NCBI GenBank assembly: GCA_033557465.1
Contig: CM066031.1
Span: forward strand, 1,445,603,659-1,445,667,658
Length of the DNA stretch: 64,000 nucleotides
DNA from: Ichthyophis bannanicus
Taxonomy: Eukaryota; Chordata; Amphibia; Gymnophiona; Ichthyophiidae
Direction of reading: 5' to 3'
Positions 52,248 to 63,496 of the stretch are shown here, in pieces. The stretch's first letter is position 1, and each line of letters starts with the position of its first letter. The notes under the pieces are model-generated. The model was not told the DNA's origin and did no database searches. It saw nothing but the letters and a program-made list of their open reading frames with translations. Both the position numbers and the translations under genes were made by a program.

Positions 52248-54337
52248 ATGTATCTTTATTTCTGCTTTGCCTTGGTTGCCTTCTTTGGAGGTTTTGAACA
52301 GACTTATGCTCTACCTCCATGCACCGCTTGCATTACTTCTACTAGAACTGGACTGAAAGTAACTCAGACTTTGCTTTACCATTCTTACTATACCTGCAAG
52401 GGAACAATAACTCGGTGTATCTATAACACCACTGAACTAAATGTTTGCACTCATGGCAAAATCAAAGCATGCTATAATCCGCATCAGAATCCATCCTATT
52501 ACACGTTGGAAATAAGATGGAAGGATGCAGATGGACCTATATTAGCTGCTACACCACCACTTAAGGACATTACTAAACCTGCTGTTTTGAACTTTGATGC
52601 ATGTAATGCTATTAATAGAGATAGTCAGTCCACCTGTGGTACATGGGAGAAAGCGTATCGAAATGACCATAAGTATATGTGTCCAGAAGGTGCCACAAAT
52701 TGGTGGAAGTGTACAGGTAAACAGGATCAGGGTATAGTACTGCTACCGCGGCAGATTACTATTGCCCATATTGGGAATGTGTTTTCTATGCTACCTGGAA
52801 CACTGGTATAACTGATGAGAAAATAGATAAGCGGATGGCTACTCTAACCAAGCCAACTACAAATGATAAATGTCAGAAAGATGCTTGCAACCCCTTACAC
52901 TTGCGTATACATAATCCCCATGCATGGAAACAAGGATATAAGTTTGGTTTACGAATTGCTGGAGGGGGAACAGATCCAGGGACCATTGTGTATATTAGAT
53001 TGAATACTCAAGCCCACAAGTCATCCAAATATCATATTCATAATACTTTTTATGAAGCTATGCATGTAAATAAGTTTGAGATCCCTCACCCTTCACAGAA
53101 TTTATTTCTAGAATTAGCCGGAGCAGTAGTATCTAGTCTTAAGATCACAGATTGTTATTTCTGTGGCGGAACCCAAATGGGAGACCAATGGCCCTGGGAA
53201 GCCCAAGAATTGAATTATTCCATGATTTACAATCAGACTGAATTACACAAGACTACCAGTGAATGGGTGTTAGCGCACTCAATCGTTGGACGTCTTTGCT
53301 ATGCCAGAACTGGACCCCAGTTCACCCAAAAGGTAGGACAGCTGGTCTGTCTTAGCCAGAAGTACTATAATGCCACGACCAAAAAGACAGCATGGTGGTC
53401 AGGAATCAGACATCCTGAACCTCCTAACCCATTAGCCAGATTTCCTGAACTCGCAGGTCTATGGACTAACCTTGCCAAAGTCCAAGCCTGGCAAGCCCCA
53501 CCTGGCCTATATTGGATCTGTGGAAACCGAGCATATGCGCAACTCCCGCCACAATGGGGAGGAGCATGTGTCTTAGGAACCATCAGACCTTCTTTCTTCC
53601 TGTTAAACACTGAACATGGAGAACAATTAGGATACCCTGTATACACTACCCACAAACACAAAGGAGCATCAAGACAGAGAAGAGAAGCCTTACAGATAGG
53701 CAAGTGGGAGAAGTGGCGAGGTGATGATTGGCCACCAGAAAGAATTATTGAGTATTATGGACCTGCCACTTGGAATGATGATGGTATGTATGCTTATCGT
53801 ACCCCAATTTATATGATCAATCGTATTATTCGCTTACAAGCAGTAGTTGAAATAATAACCAATGAAACTAGTCATGCTCTCACGCTCTTAGCTAGACAAA
53901 GTACTCAGATGCGCACTGCCATATACCAGAATCGCCTAGCACTTGATTATTTGCTAGCAGCTGAAGGAGGAGTATGTGGTAAACTGAATTTAACTAATTG
54001 CTGTTTGAAAATAGATGATAAAGGTCAAGTAGTTGAAGAAATTGCTAAAGATATGCAAAGACATGCTTATGTGCCAGTACAGACTTGGCACGCCTTGAAA
54101 TTTCCTAATTGGTTTGCTAACCTTTTCTCTTGGCTGGGAGGATTTAAGACTTTCATTATCTTAGTACTAATCCTTGTTGCTGTTATCCTCTGCTTACCAT
54201 GTTTAATCCCATGTTGTATGCGTTCCATTCATAGTGCTATTGATAGTACAGTAGAGCGGAAGACCGCAACTAAAATAATGGCTTTATACAGAGCTAGCCC
54301 TAGTGGAACTAGTAAGAATCCTTTAATCAAGATGTGA
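52248..54337 (+). pseudogene. env: ERV1 env, one frameshift
   Basis: This is the envelope glycoprotein. The start at 52248 gives a signal peptide (YLYFCFALVAFFGGF) and then a cysteine-rich surface part with N-glycosylation sites (NTTE). The frame is lost before the TAA at 52809-52811, and the other frame is open from before 52835 to 54337. That part has WICGNRAYAQLP, a furin-type RQRR site, a coiled-coil region, QNRLALDYLLAAEGGVC, CGKLNLTNCC (C-x7-CC), a membrane segment near 54140-54225 (FIILVLILVAVILCLPCLI) and a 30-residue cytoplasmic tail. The transmembrane half resembles ERV3/HERV-R Env. It is not translatable as one product. Confidence 0.9.
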
Positions 54338-54394
54338 TTCTTCTGAAAGTGATTTAATTCTCACACCTTATTAAGTAATAGGGTGAGATTAATC

Positions 54395-54405
54395 AAAGGG
54401 GGGAA
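54395..54405 (+). other. ERV1 polypurine tract
   Basis: AAAGGGGGGAA lies directly before the 3' LTR and would prime plus-strand DNA. The same tract precedes the ERV2 3' LTR at 63486-63496. Confidence 0.88.
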
Positions 54406-55067
54406 TGTGGCAGGTGCAGGCCTGTGACCCACGGTGTCTGACATAGGTAGGCCAGCATGGCTAGCTTGACCTGTAAATGAGGCCTGTGGAGAGGCATATA
54501 GGATTGCACATCCCCCAATATGCTGCTATTGTAAGAGAGAACTTAGTAGAAATATTGAATTAGCTTAGGTAAGCAGAACTGCAGAATTAAGAAATGGAAA
54601 AATACAGAAAAGACATGTTTAAAAGTTACTGATAAGAGAAAGTACATTCGCAGAGAAATAATGAGGAGTGCTGACAGATGAGTTACAGAACCTTGCTCTT
54701 CTGCACGCACAAATTGGTCCCATAACCTTGAAAGTGTGAAAGTAACAAGTTGATGAACTGACCATTGTAATTGGGACTAGAAGGGGGGCAGGCAGGTGTC
54801 ATGCCCACAGAAGGAACATAATTGGAGAAACTTATCAGTACCGGGACCAATAGAAGGGCTACGGGAGGTACGGGAGAGTACCGGGACCAATGAAATGTTT
54901 TCCTATACCTAGAATGGAACAGAAGTCTATAAAAGTTGTTGTAATGCTTGAAAACTTTGCTCAGCCATTTTGAAATTGACTTGCTTGAGACTTGTGCACA
55001 AATAAATGATTTGGACCTTCTGAACAGACTCCTGGTATCATTGGTTTGTCTGCGCTTTGCTGCTACA
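54406..55067 (+). repeat. ERV1 3' LTR
   Basis: This 662-bp LTR has TATAAAA at 54928 and AATAAA at 55001. Reading the two LTRs side by side I found no base substitution, only the 10-bp duplication in the 5' copy. Confidence 0.93.
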
Positions 55068-55071
55068 ATGG

Positions 55072-55190
55072 ATGCCTTCTATCAGCAATTAGCCACTGAC
55101 TGAAGACCAAACCGTTCAGGACAACTATCCAAAGGGTTGCCATGAGTCAAAATCAATTTGATGGCACTTAATAACAACAAGGATAGCAAC
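55072..55190 (+). pseudogene. RTE/BovB-like LINE 3' fragment, part 2
   Basis: This continues the LINE cut by ERV1. The frames read through a 'HRVAMSQNQFDGT'-like end, typical of RTE C-termini, and then ACTTAATAACAACAAGG, a short 3' tail. It shows that the provirus landed inside the LINE. Confidence 0.6.
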
Positions 55191-55959
55191 AAAATTTTCC
55201 CAAACAAAAATGTGCACATAATTCTATTTTGAAAACTACTCCAGGGAATTTAAGTGCTTATCTTTATAACTGCTCTTTAATGTGCATATTTCTGGGTTGT
55301 GTAATACATACGGTATATGTGAGTATTTTAAAAGGTATGCATACCAATGCAAATCCTTTTCAAACGCACTCTTGGGAATATCTCCACTCAATCTGAGTAA
55401 AATTATGTGCATACAAGCTTTATACACACAACTTTACCTGCAAATCAGACGCATCATTCAATAAGAGCCTATTTCCATGCATAAAACACTGTGTTATGCA
55501 CAGAAATGGCTTTAAAAATTGCCCTCTTTGTATTTATTTCACAACCAAAAATATGCCTGTAGTTTTGCACTGAAACTTGCTGCAAGTACAATGCATGCAT
55601 TGTTATGTGCATCTGCTTTTTCTGTGGTTAAAGATTTACTGTAAAAGTACATAGAAGACATGAAATGCCATCTACATATTGACTTTTCCTCTCCCACCTA
55701 ACCACACCCCTGTGAACACTCTTTCAATGATGAAGATGAACACATGGATTTCTAGCTACATAGAAGGAGGGCAGTTTTCAGAAGGCCAATTAATGTAGGT
55801 AAAACGTTTTTTATACTCATATATCATGTTGAAATTAGTCCAGCTCACAAACACAGGAGTTAAAGCACAGAAAGAACCAACAGATAATATGGATAGCGTG
55901 TTCACACAGTGAAGCGCTATTTGTTGGGTAGAAATCTGAATCTGAATGAGGTGTTACTA
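55191..55959. other. AT-rich spacer between the two proviruses
   Basis: Nothing recognisable. AT-rich, with no open frame above about 60 codons that has protein character. It probably represents host non-coding DNA. Confidence 0.5.
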
Positions 55960-56600
55960 TGTGGTAGGCGACGGCCTATGATCCATGCTAATTGAACTAA
56001 GCAGACAGGCCTGAGCAGCTTGACCTGTAACTGAAGCCTGTAGTTAGGCCCAGAGGAATGAAAACCCCCCTGAATGGTGACACCATAGAATTGAAACTTA
56101 ACTCAGTTTAACTGAACATAGCTAAGCAGAAACAAAACTTAGAAAATATAGAAAAACAAGTTTAATTGGTACTGATAAGGTGTGCTATGCTTCTATGGAA
56201 TTAATTAACTCTGCAAAAAGCAAGGTTACAGTGCCCTGCTTCCCATATGTTTTAACAAGCTAAGCGACCTTGGAGGAGAGATGTAACAAGTTAGAGACAC
56301 TGACCATTGTAATTGGGACTAGAAGGGGGGCAACCAGGTGCTGAGCCCAGACCAGAGTCCCGATTGGGTAGCCATATCAGTACCGGGACCAATAGATGGG
56401 TGAGAGGGGTACTGGGACCAATGAAAAGTTTGCCTATGCTTAGAATGGACAAGAAAGCTATAAAAGTTGTTGTTTTACTAGAAGCCATTGCTCAGCCATT
56501 TTGAAATTGCTTATTGCTTGAGCCATGTGCACATTAAACTGGCTTGGATCCTTGAAAAAGACTCCTGGATTTATTTATTGCATGCTTATCTGCTGCTACA
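55960..56600 (+). repeat. ERV2 5' LTR
   Basis: 641 bp, beginning TGTGGTAGGCGACGG and ending TATCTGCTGCTACA. TATAAAA at 56459 follows a CCAAT. A GTACCGGGACCAAT repeat occurs as in ERV1. The expected AATAAA is changed to CATTAAAC near 56531, so the signal is weak or mutated. ACTA just before the LTR is the candidate target duplication; the other side is not in the window. Confidence 0.9.
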
Positions 56601-56604
56601 TTCT

Positions 56605-56622
56605 TGGTGCGTTGGCCTGGAA
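56605..56622 (+). other. ERV2 primer binding site, tRNA-Gly
   Basis: TGGTGCGTTGGCCTGGAA is the same as the ERV1 site except one base (CCTGG for CCGGG), four bases after the LTR. The glycine tRNA primer is therefore a family trait. Confidence 0.78.
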
Positions 56623-57384
56623 GTGCGAGTGGTGGATAGTGTTCAAGTGAATAAATCCACGTAATTCGCCTTGAGGTTTGGTCCAGTTGGAACCATGCCA
56701 ATCCGACGCAGGGGAATTTCCCTGGGCCCACCGATCCTCTTGTATCGGAGGGAGTTCTGCCTGGCCTCGGCAGGCACTGAGTCCAGCTGGCCAACACTTC
56801 CGACCCGGGGGAGTCCAGGATCCAACTCAGAAGCTTGGGAACCAGATCTGGTAAGTATAGTTTTGAAAACCTGTCTAGACAGATGAGTTAGAACTGCAGT
56901 TTGAAAACTTTGGTAAGACTTAAGTCTTTGTTTGAAAATCCTTGCATGAGTATTCGCTAGGTACAGCTGTTATAGAGAATCATGATTCAGCCTGGTCAGA
57001 GCAGACAGGACTGGGTTTTTGGTATGTCTAGACAGAAATAGAAAGAGCAGTACTGCCATTGAAATTTGGAATTTGTAATCTCGAGATATTGGGAATTGGT
57101 AAGAGAGTATGATCGACTCTCAAGGAGGAGCCGAGTAACCCCGCATGGGAATTCGCTGGGTGAAACCCTCATCCTTTTTGTAATTGGGAAAAAGACTAGT
57201 CAGAATAGATAGAAAGGAATGCATTCTGATATACGTTGCTAGCATGATTGTGTGAATGAAGTGTGAATGAGAGGTCTGGCAGCACGGACCAAGCGAGAGT
57301 GGACTCTGGACTAGCGCAGTTCCTAGTCGGGTGACTGCGTCTAGGTCGCGAAACGGAATGAAGTGTTTGGTGTATTGTCCGTCC
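56623..57384 (+). other. ERV2 leader with a partial duplication
   Basis: A splice donor CTG|GTAAGTATAG lies at 56851. A segment starting TGTCTAGACAG occurs twice, near 56873 (diverged) and 57027 (close to ERV1 45252 on). Each is followed by GAATTCGCTGGGT or TATTCGCTAGGT and a later AGTCAGA or GGTCAGAGCAGA word. ERV1 has this part once. It is either an internal duplication or a recombinant leader. No gene is present. Confidence 0.55.
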
Positions 57385-59220
57385 TGTGTATTTGATTTTT
57401 GTTATCTGTTGAAACCACGAATTTCCCTTCTGTTATAAATGTGAGATTATTCTGTTGAGTAATTTGTGACAGTTTACCGATTAAGAAATAGTATTAAGAA
57501 AAGGAAACAGACGCAAACATTTGGGCTAGTCATTGTAAAATCAAGAAGCTGGTCTCACCCAGTTCGTTTATCCTACTGCACAGTGAAAAAAAAAAGCTGA
57601 CAAGGGGCGTGTCTGTGCAGGAGAATGTTTGGTGCTGTTTAACCCTATGCAGGCATGTTTTTCAACGATCTGCTGCTGGACTAATCAGGACAATTATACC
57701 TGTTTCTACCTGTTTTTATTCACTTTGTTCTGATAGTAATGTTCCTCCTGCTGTGGTCATGTATTGTGTACCATTCAATAAGAATATTTAGTCAGAATTT
57801 TAGTTTTGAAGGTTGTATTAATCATCAGAGCTCCGCAAACAGTTTTTAGTTATATTCTCTGCTCTGTCTGCATTTCTAAGTCAATTGAGCCTGTTATATT
57901 GCTGTTACTTTGCAGAACTATCCAGGAGGTGACGGGTTTAGTTCAGTTATAGTGTGTAGGGTAAGATTAGTTATTCCGGTCAGATAGGTATAATATATTT
58001 GTGGGCTTAGCTTTGCCCTGTGTTTTATGATTCAAATAGGAAATGATATTTTCCTCTGACCTACAAAGTAATTATTAGATCACGACTTGACACTGATTTA
58101 AATTGTTTTTCTGGCATCTCTCTGTGTGTGGGAATGAGAAATCCTTTTTTTCCTGAGCACAGTTAAGCCCCAGCGAGTCGAGGGGTGTGGCTTCCACATA
58201 GCCTGAAGAAAAAAAAAAAAAGGTTCTGGAGAGACAGCTGGAGACTGCAGGAGATTTCTCCTAGGAATGAAAAGGGACTCCCGATTTGAAAAGTCTCTTC
58301 ATTTAATCGAAGCGTGATGAATTTATAATTAGTTTTTCTCTGGTTTCACTAGCTCTGTTTAACCAAAAGTTTTAAAACCAAAGTTTATCCTTTTTATGAA
58401 TGAGTATAAGTCATTTGAATGCATGCTTCCCCTCTGTGCTGGTTACTAATGAACAAATCAGTTAGCTACACTGACCTTTACAATATTTGCTTCCTGAACT
58501 AAAAAATAATTTCTTTTGCAGAGGACATGCTGGACAGATAGCTATAGGTCTCTCTATAAGAAGCATAATGAATGTATGTGCTCAATCTAAGTGTTTCCTG
58601 CCTGCCCTATGTTTACAGAAATAATAAGTGTCTTTTCAAGTATGATCAAGAATTTCAGTAAGGGATTTACTGAAGATTATGAAATGTCTCTGTCCCAATC
58701 AGGATTTTGCCCCAGAATTTCTAGATATCCTGTCTCGTCTCTCTCTCTCTCTCTGTAAGTAGTTCTGTTCAGAGTGCTTAAGGGGGGGGATGGAGCCCAG
58801 TCCACCGATGATGTCAAACCCCCCCCCCCCCCGTGGGCGTGAACTAATGTGCCCACAGCAGAGAAGTGGATCCTTAAAAAAAAAAAAAAAAAATCAACCT
58901 CCTGTATAGAGTATTGCTCGGAGAAACATCGTCCCGGAGTGGGGGGGGGGGGACTACAGATTCCCAAGTAGTTTGCTAGCCACCTCTGCAACAGGGGAAT
59001 GTCCACCCCCTCCGGACTAGAAGTGAAAGTCAGCTGACCAGACTTGTTTAGAACTGAAAAAAAAAAACTGCACTGAGAAGTTTTAGGACTTGATTGAACT
59101 AATGAACGGAAAGTGCAAAGAACTGGATGAATTTGCGGGCATAATGGTTAAATGAAAGTTAATCAGAGGGTGTGTGAATTGTGAAAATAAATGTAACAGA
59201 GAAAGTGAATGATATTTTAG
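57385..59220 (+). other. 1.8-kb segment replacing gag in ERV2
   Basis: Where ERV1 has gag, ERV2 has sequence with no match to ERV1 and no credible gene on either strand. It contains homopolymer and simple runs (CT repeat 58737-58755, C-run near 58818, A-run near 58875, G-run near 58941). It could be a separate insertion joined to a gag deletion, or the family's own non-coding filler. I found no clean insertion boundaries. Confidence 0.45.
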
Positions 59221-59350
59221 TTGGATGATGTGGAGGTTTTCCTAATCGAAGGAGCAGCGCGGATGTGAAAAACTGGGTGGTGTGAGTGCGCCCATTATAG
59301 AAAAAAGAAGGACATTAGAGAAGTGAATGCCCGTATCTGACTCCCGAGGG
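59221..59350 (+). pseudogene. gag: ERV2 gag nucleocapsid remnant
   Basis: It matches the ERV1 zinc-knuckle region around 47320-47460: CGAAGGAGCAG, then TGCGCCCATTATAGAAAAAA and GAAGGACATTAGAGA, remnants of the C-x2-C...H codons, with a base deletion and substitutions. Nothing upstream of it in gag is left. Confidence 0.75.
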
Positions 59351-59469
59351 AGTACTTGATTGCAAAGTCATAAAACAATAAACCAAGCACAGTGTTTCAG
59401 CACGAGAAGGTGAAGCAGCTATAGCGTGAGTGGCAGCGAAGAGGGCTACAGCATGGATGAAGACTAGGC

Positions 59470-62063
59470 CAGACCGGACTCTCCAGTTTCCCTGGGTCCC
59501 CAGGAGTCAGTCTGAAAAATAGGGGACCAATATATGGAACTTTTATGGGGGGATACAGGAGCAGAATACTAAAGCCAGTAGCCCCTGTGTTTTTCTCGCA
59601 AAGCCTTTTCTGCAGAACCACATGTGTGAACTAGAAAAAAAAATAATAATAATAATGTACCAGTTCCTGTATATGCCTGAATGCCCTATTCCACTTTTGG
59701 GCCGAGACCTGCTTGCAAAGCTTCAAGCACAGATATCCTTTGTGAAGGGGGAAAAATGCAACTCAAAATCGCTGGCCTGATGGTGTTAACTGTCCCCAAG
59801 AAGAAGAATGGCGGTTCTATTCACCTGCATCCAAAGCAACAAGCTGTACACTTACCAACCTCATAGCCCCCACCTGGAGGATGGGCAGAAGATATTCCAC
59901 CTTGCCTAGCTAAGAACATACCCCCTGCCATTGTCACCCTCCAGCCAGTCAAGTAGCCTGGGACAGGTGATTACCGACCAGTGCAGGATCTAAGAAGAAT
60001 GAATGATGCATCAGAAACTATACAACCAGTGGTACCAAAATCCTTATATTCTCTTGGAACTGATCTATGCTGAAGCTATACATTTCATCATTATGGAATT
60101 AAAAATATGTTTTTTTCTGCATACGCTTAGCCCAAGACCCCACTACAAGGAGGCGGGGGACACTCATCTGGACAAGATTACCTCAAGAATTCAAGAACTC
60201 GCCTCACTCAGCAAAAGATTGACAAGTTATCCAGAAAACTCAAGAAAAAAAAAAAAAGAAAAAAATTCTACTTCAATATGTGGACAACTTGCTCATAACC
60301 ACCAACTCAGAAAGTGAATGTCCACCAGCCACCAGTGAACTCTTGCACCTTTTTAAGGAGGCTGGATACAAAGTTCAAGAGCCAAAGCATAATTATGTCA
60401 AACAAGTTAAATACCTAGGATTCCAGTTGTCCAGCGGAATTCGACGCCTGGAACCCTTACCAGAACGCAAAGCAGCTGTATGCAGTATTCCTACTCCAAC
60501 CACCAGGAGGCAAGTGAGAGCCTTCTTGGGTGCCAACAGGGTACTGTTGTATATGGATCCACAATTTTGCGCTGCTATCAAAACCATTGTATCTCATTTT
60601 ATCAAGCTATCAATTGAATGAAAAATTCTCCATTGTTATGTGGACTTGAATAGTAATGCATTCTTTTGTTCTTTGAAAACCGCCTCTGATGTTATCACCC
60701 AGTTCTGGGTCTACCCGATGGTCCAGAAAACCTTGCAGTCTCTATGTTCATGAGTCGCAAGGAAATGTTCTGGGAGTGTTGACTCAATCTCTTGGACCTT
60801 ATTTGAGAAGCTGTTACAGCTACAGCCTTCCTAGTAAGCAAAAACTAAAAGAAAAAATCCCTTTGAGGACAGAATCCTTCAAGTTACTGTACACACACTC
60901 TGTTCTAACCAATATGAAATACAAAGGAAATTACTAGCTAAACAAATCTATGAATGTTGAAGTATTAGAGTATGTTGTGTGAAAACCCCAGATACAACTG
61001 AAAGGGTCAGTCAAGCTTTCAATCCTGCTATGTTGTTATCAGTTGGTCTTGATCCCCTGATCATGACTGTTTAGAAATTATGGACCACTGTATTCTCAAG
61101 CCACCTGGATTTGACTGATTGTCCCTATGGAGAACCCTGAACAGACTTGCTTTGGGATGAAGGCAGTTTCATCATCAATGGACATTGTTGTGCTAGATAT
61201 GCAGTGGTGACCCATGATTTGGTAGTTGAGTCCTCAGCCCTGGCCCCAGAAACTTGACCACAGAAAGCTGAACTGATAGCCCTCACTAGAGAACTAACAA
61301 TAGGAAAAGAGCCCTGTCTAAATATGTACCCAGATTTCAAGTATGCCCTTACAACTTGCATGCCTATGGGGCCTGTAACAAAGAATGAGGGTGGATAACT
61401 TTAGGAAGCAAGTCCATTAAGTATAGCCCCAAGATATTGATATTAATAGATACATACTGCCTATAGATCTCAGAATTTAGACAAAAGTAGAATGTTATGA
61501 ATAGAACCCCTGGAAATCTCAGTTGTCTTAACTTTGCCAAGATGTTTACCTGAAGTGGCCCCAGGTTCTTACCATAGCCATTCTTAGGATATAATTAGCC
61601 CCTGCTAAGTATTTAGGAGTTTCCCTTTTTTGAGATTCTGGATGGGCAACCCCCTGCCTATTGCTTATAGGAAAGAAACGGAGATATGAGACAGCTAGGA
61701 TCGGAAATTATTAGATATGAACTATTGGTTTTAAGTTATGTTTTGCACGGGTCTTCATACCTGAGTACAAAATCGATTACTCATCCAAGTTGCCTGCAAC
61801 CCCTGCATCCTTTCAAGCCTGGAGTCTCGGTGTGGATCAAAGAGTGGAGAAAGATACTGTTAGCCCTGCATTGGAGAGGACCCTATGTCGTCATCCTGTC
61901 AACTCCAACTGCAGTAAAAGTCGCAGAATTTGAACCTTGGACCCATCATAATCAAGTGAAGCCAGCAGCTGCTCTTGAACCTGATCACTGGACTACTGTA
62001 CAGCATCCTGAGACTCCATTGCACCTCACCCTACGACAACAACCACGGGAACCTAAGACTTAG
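59470..62063 (+). pseudogene. pol: ERV2 pro-pol remnant
   Basis: Protease traces (GATACAGGAGCAGAATACT, the DTGAE codons) and CCACTTTTGGGCCGAGACCT match ERV1 47690-47890. The CAAGCACAGATATCC stretch keeps a sense codon where ERV1 has TAA. RT runs 59800-60600, with the VDD region read as VDNLL near 60280. RNase H (60690-61440) has several stops. Most of integrase is deleted between about 61440 and 61510, leaving the last part (61510-62063: TWHHNQVKPAAALEPDHW against IHHSRVKPAADPEPERW in ERV1). No frame is intact beyond about 125 codons. Confidence 0.85.
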
Positions 62064-62879
62064 TTGGCCCTCAGAAACTGCACTGTTTCAAGACTGTTTG
62101 TTTATCTGAAGGTAAGCCTCACATCTGGAAAAAAAAAACTGCAATTCATCAGAAAGAGACTGTGTTGTGTTAAGAAATTGAATCTTCTAAGAGACTGTGT
62201 TTAAATACTCTGAAAAGACTGTTTTGATCTCCTAAAGAAGTGAACTGCTCTAAGGGCCAAGCAATAATAGGCCCTAAGACACATAATGCTAATGATAAAT
62301 TTTAAGAAATTGAAGGACATCCCAGAGGACAGTGATACTTTGGAAATCTACAGCCCTACCTCCTGCCAAAAAAGCTGGTATGTTGGAATCTAATACGGGG
62401 GTACGGCAGTAAGCGTGAGGATCTACAATCAACCCTACAATCTGTTTATGCTGTTGTGGAAGTCGGACAGTTCCAGCCAATTTTCCCTTTTTCCAGAGAC
62501 TTATATTGCCCATTTATTTGAATTATTAGTTATTGCTTTTAATTTTGGCAGCCAGCCTTGGAAGTGCTTTGGAAATGGACTTTTGCTTATCTCCCTGGGG
62601 GCAGCCTGTAGATAACACAGTACAACATGAAACTGTGACCGAAGGTCACACTCAGACCTTGTTTTTTAAAAACTCATTGGGGCTTTTGCGATATCTTCTT
62701 CTTTTCCTATACTTGCACTTGGTATAACAGACTCTCCAATCCAAAAGTTGGTTACTATAGATCTTGACTTTCTACAAGGCTATTGCAAGGCACACCGTTG
62801 CAATTCCTCATACGTCACACACCAGAACTTGTTTCGTTGAGAGACTTAGGGAGGCAATAGGCATCTAGTCCTCCACAAA

Positions 62880-63440
62880 CTTCTGACTGGTTTTTTCTAT
62901 CTATTGTGGAGGAACTAAGATGGGAGATCAGTGGCACCTGGGAGAGACGCAAGAAACGGTACTGAACTATTCTATTCCTATAACAATCAGCAGCTGATTT
63001 TACATAATAACTACTAGTGAGATGGGATATTGGGTGGGGCCCACCCACAATTGTTGACAGTTTGTGTTTGTGTTCGGGACATGGACCAGCAATTCTACAT
63101 ACCTGAAGTGAATGGACAGCTGGTCTGTCCTAAAATGCAGAAGCTTGTACGCCAATCACAGCAACCCAAGAACAAAAGATTGCAACTGAACTCTCCTTCT
63201 ATATTCCTTTTTTAGTTCTTTTTTTCCCCACCATCTTGCCAAAACTATGGACTGTTGAAAACATATCTGCCTTGGCGTTGGCTAAAGCCCACTTGTTTTC
63301 TTTGGCCATTCTTGACCTTGCACAATGATAACTTCAGGTATTAATAACAGTTGTTAGAGCGTAAGACGAGCTACAAAGATGCTAGCTATGTGAAACTTAT
63401 ACCCTATACCACAGAGTTGATACCTTTAACTAGTCTTATG
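62880..63440 (+). pseudogene. env: ERV2 env remnants
   Basis: TATTGTGGAGGAACTAAGAT, then GGGAGATCAGTGGCACCTGG, corresponds to the CGGTQMGDQWPW part of ERV1 Env at 53160-53200. 63060-63230 matches the region before the ERV1 furin site (GGACAGCTGGTCTGTCCTAA). The transmembrane half is gone. 62064-62880 between pol and env is decayed sequence with no clear match. Confidence 0.7.
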
Positions 63441-63496
63441 TGATTTGATTCTCACCACCTTATAAACATGCGGGTGAGAATAATCAAAGGGGGGAA

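Larger units (their letters stand above)
44286..55067 (+). mobile_element. ERV1: class I endogenous retrovirus, complete layout, inactive
   Basis: 10,782 bp with LTRs of 672 and 662 bp, TG...CA ends and a 4-bp duplication ATGG (44282-44285, 55068-55071). Order: 5' LTR, primer site, leader with splice donor, gag, pro-pol, env, polypurine tract, 3' LTR. Gamma-type features are one zinc knuckle, gag and pol in one frame separated by a UAG, and an Env resembling the ERV3/HERV-R group. Breaks: a stop in gag, a stop at the end of protease, a LINE insertion in RT, a frameshift after RT, a stop in integrase and a frameshift in env. Confidence 0.95.

Noticed and set aside
44286..55067. A replication-competent provirus
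   Set aside because: Stops in gag, protease end and integrase, a LINE in RT and frameshifts in pol and env make it inactive as it stands.
57385..59220. Host gene captured by ERV2
   Set aside because: No open frame of meaningful length, no splice pattern and no protein resemblance; it remains only an unexplained segment.
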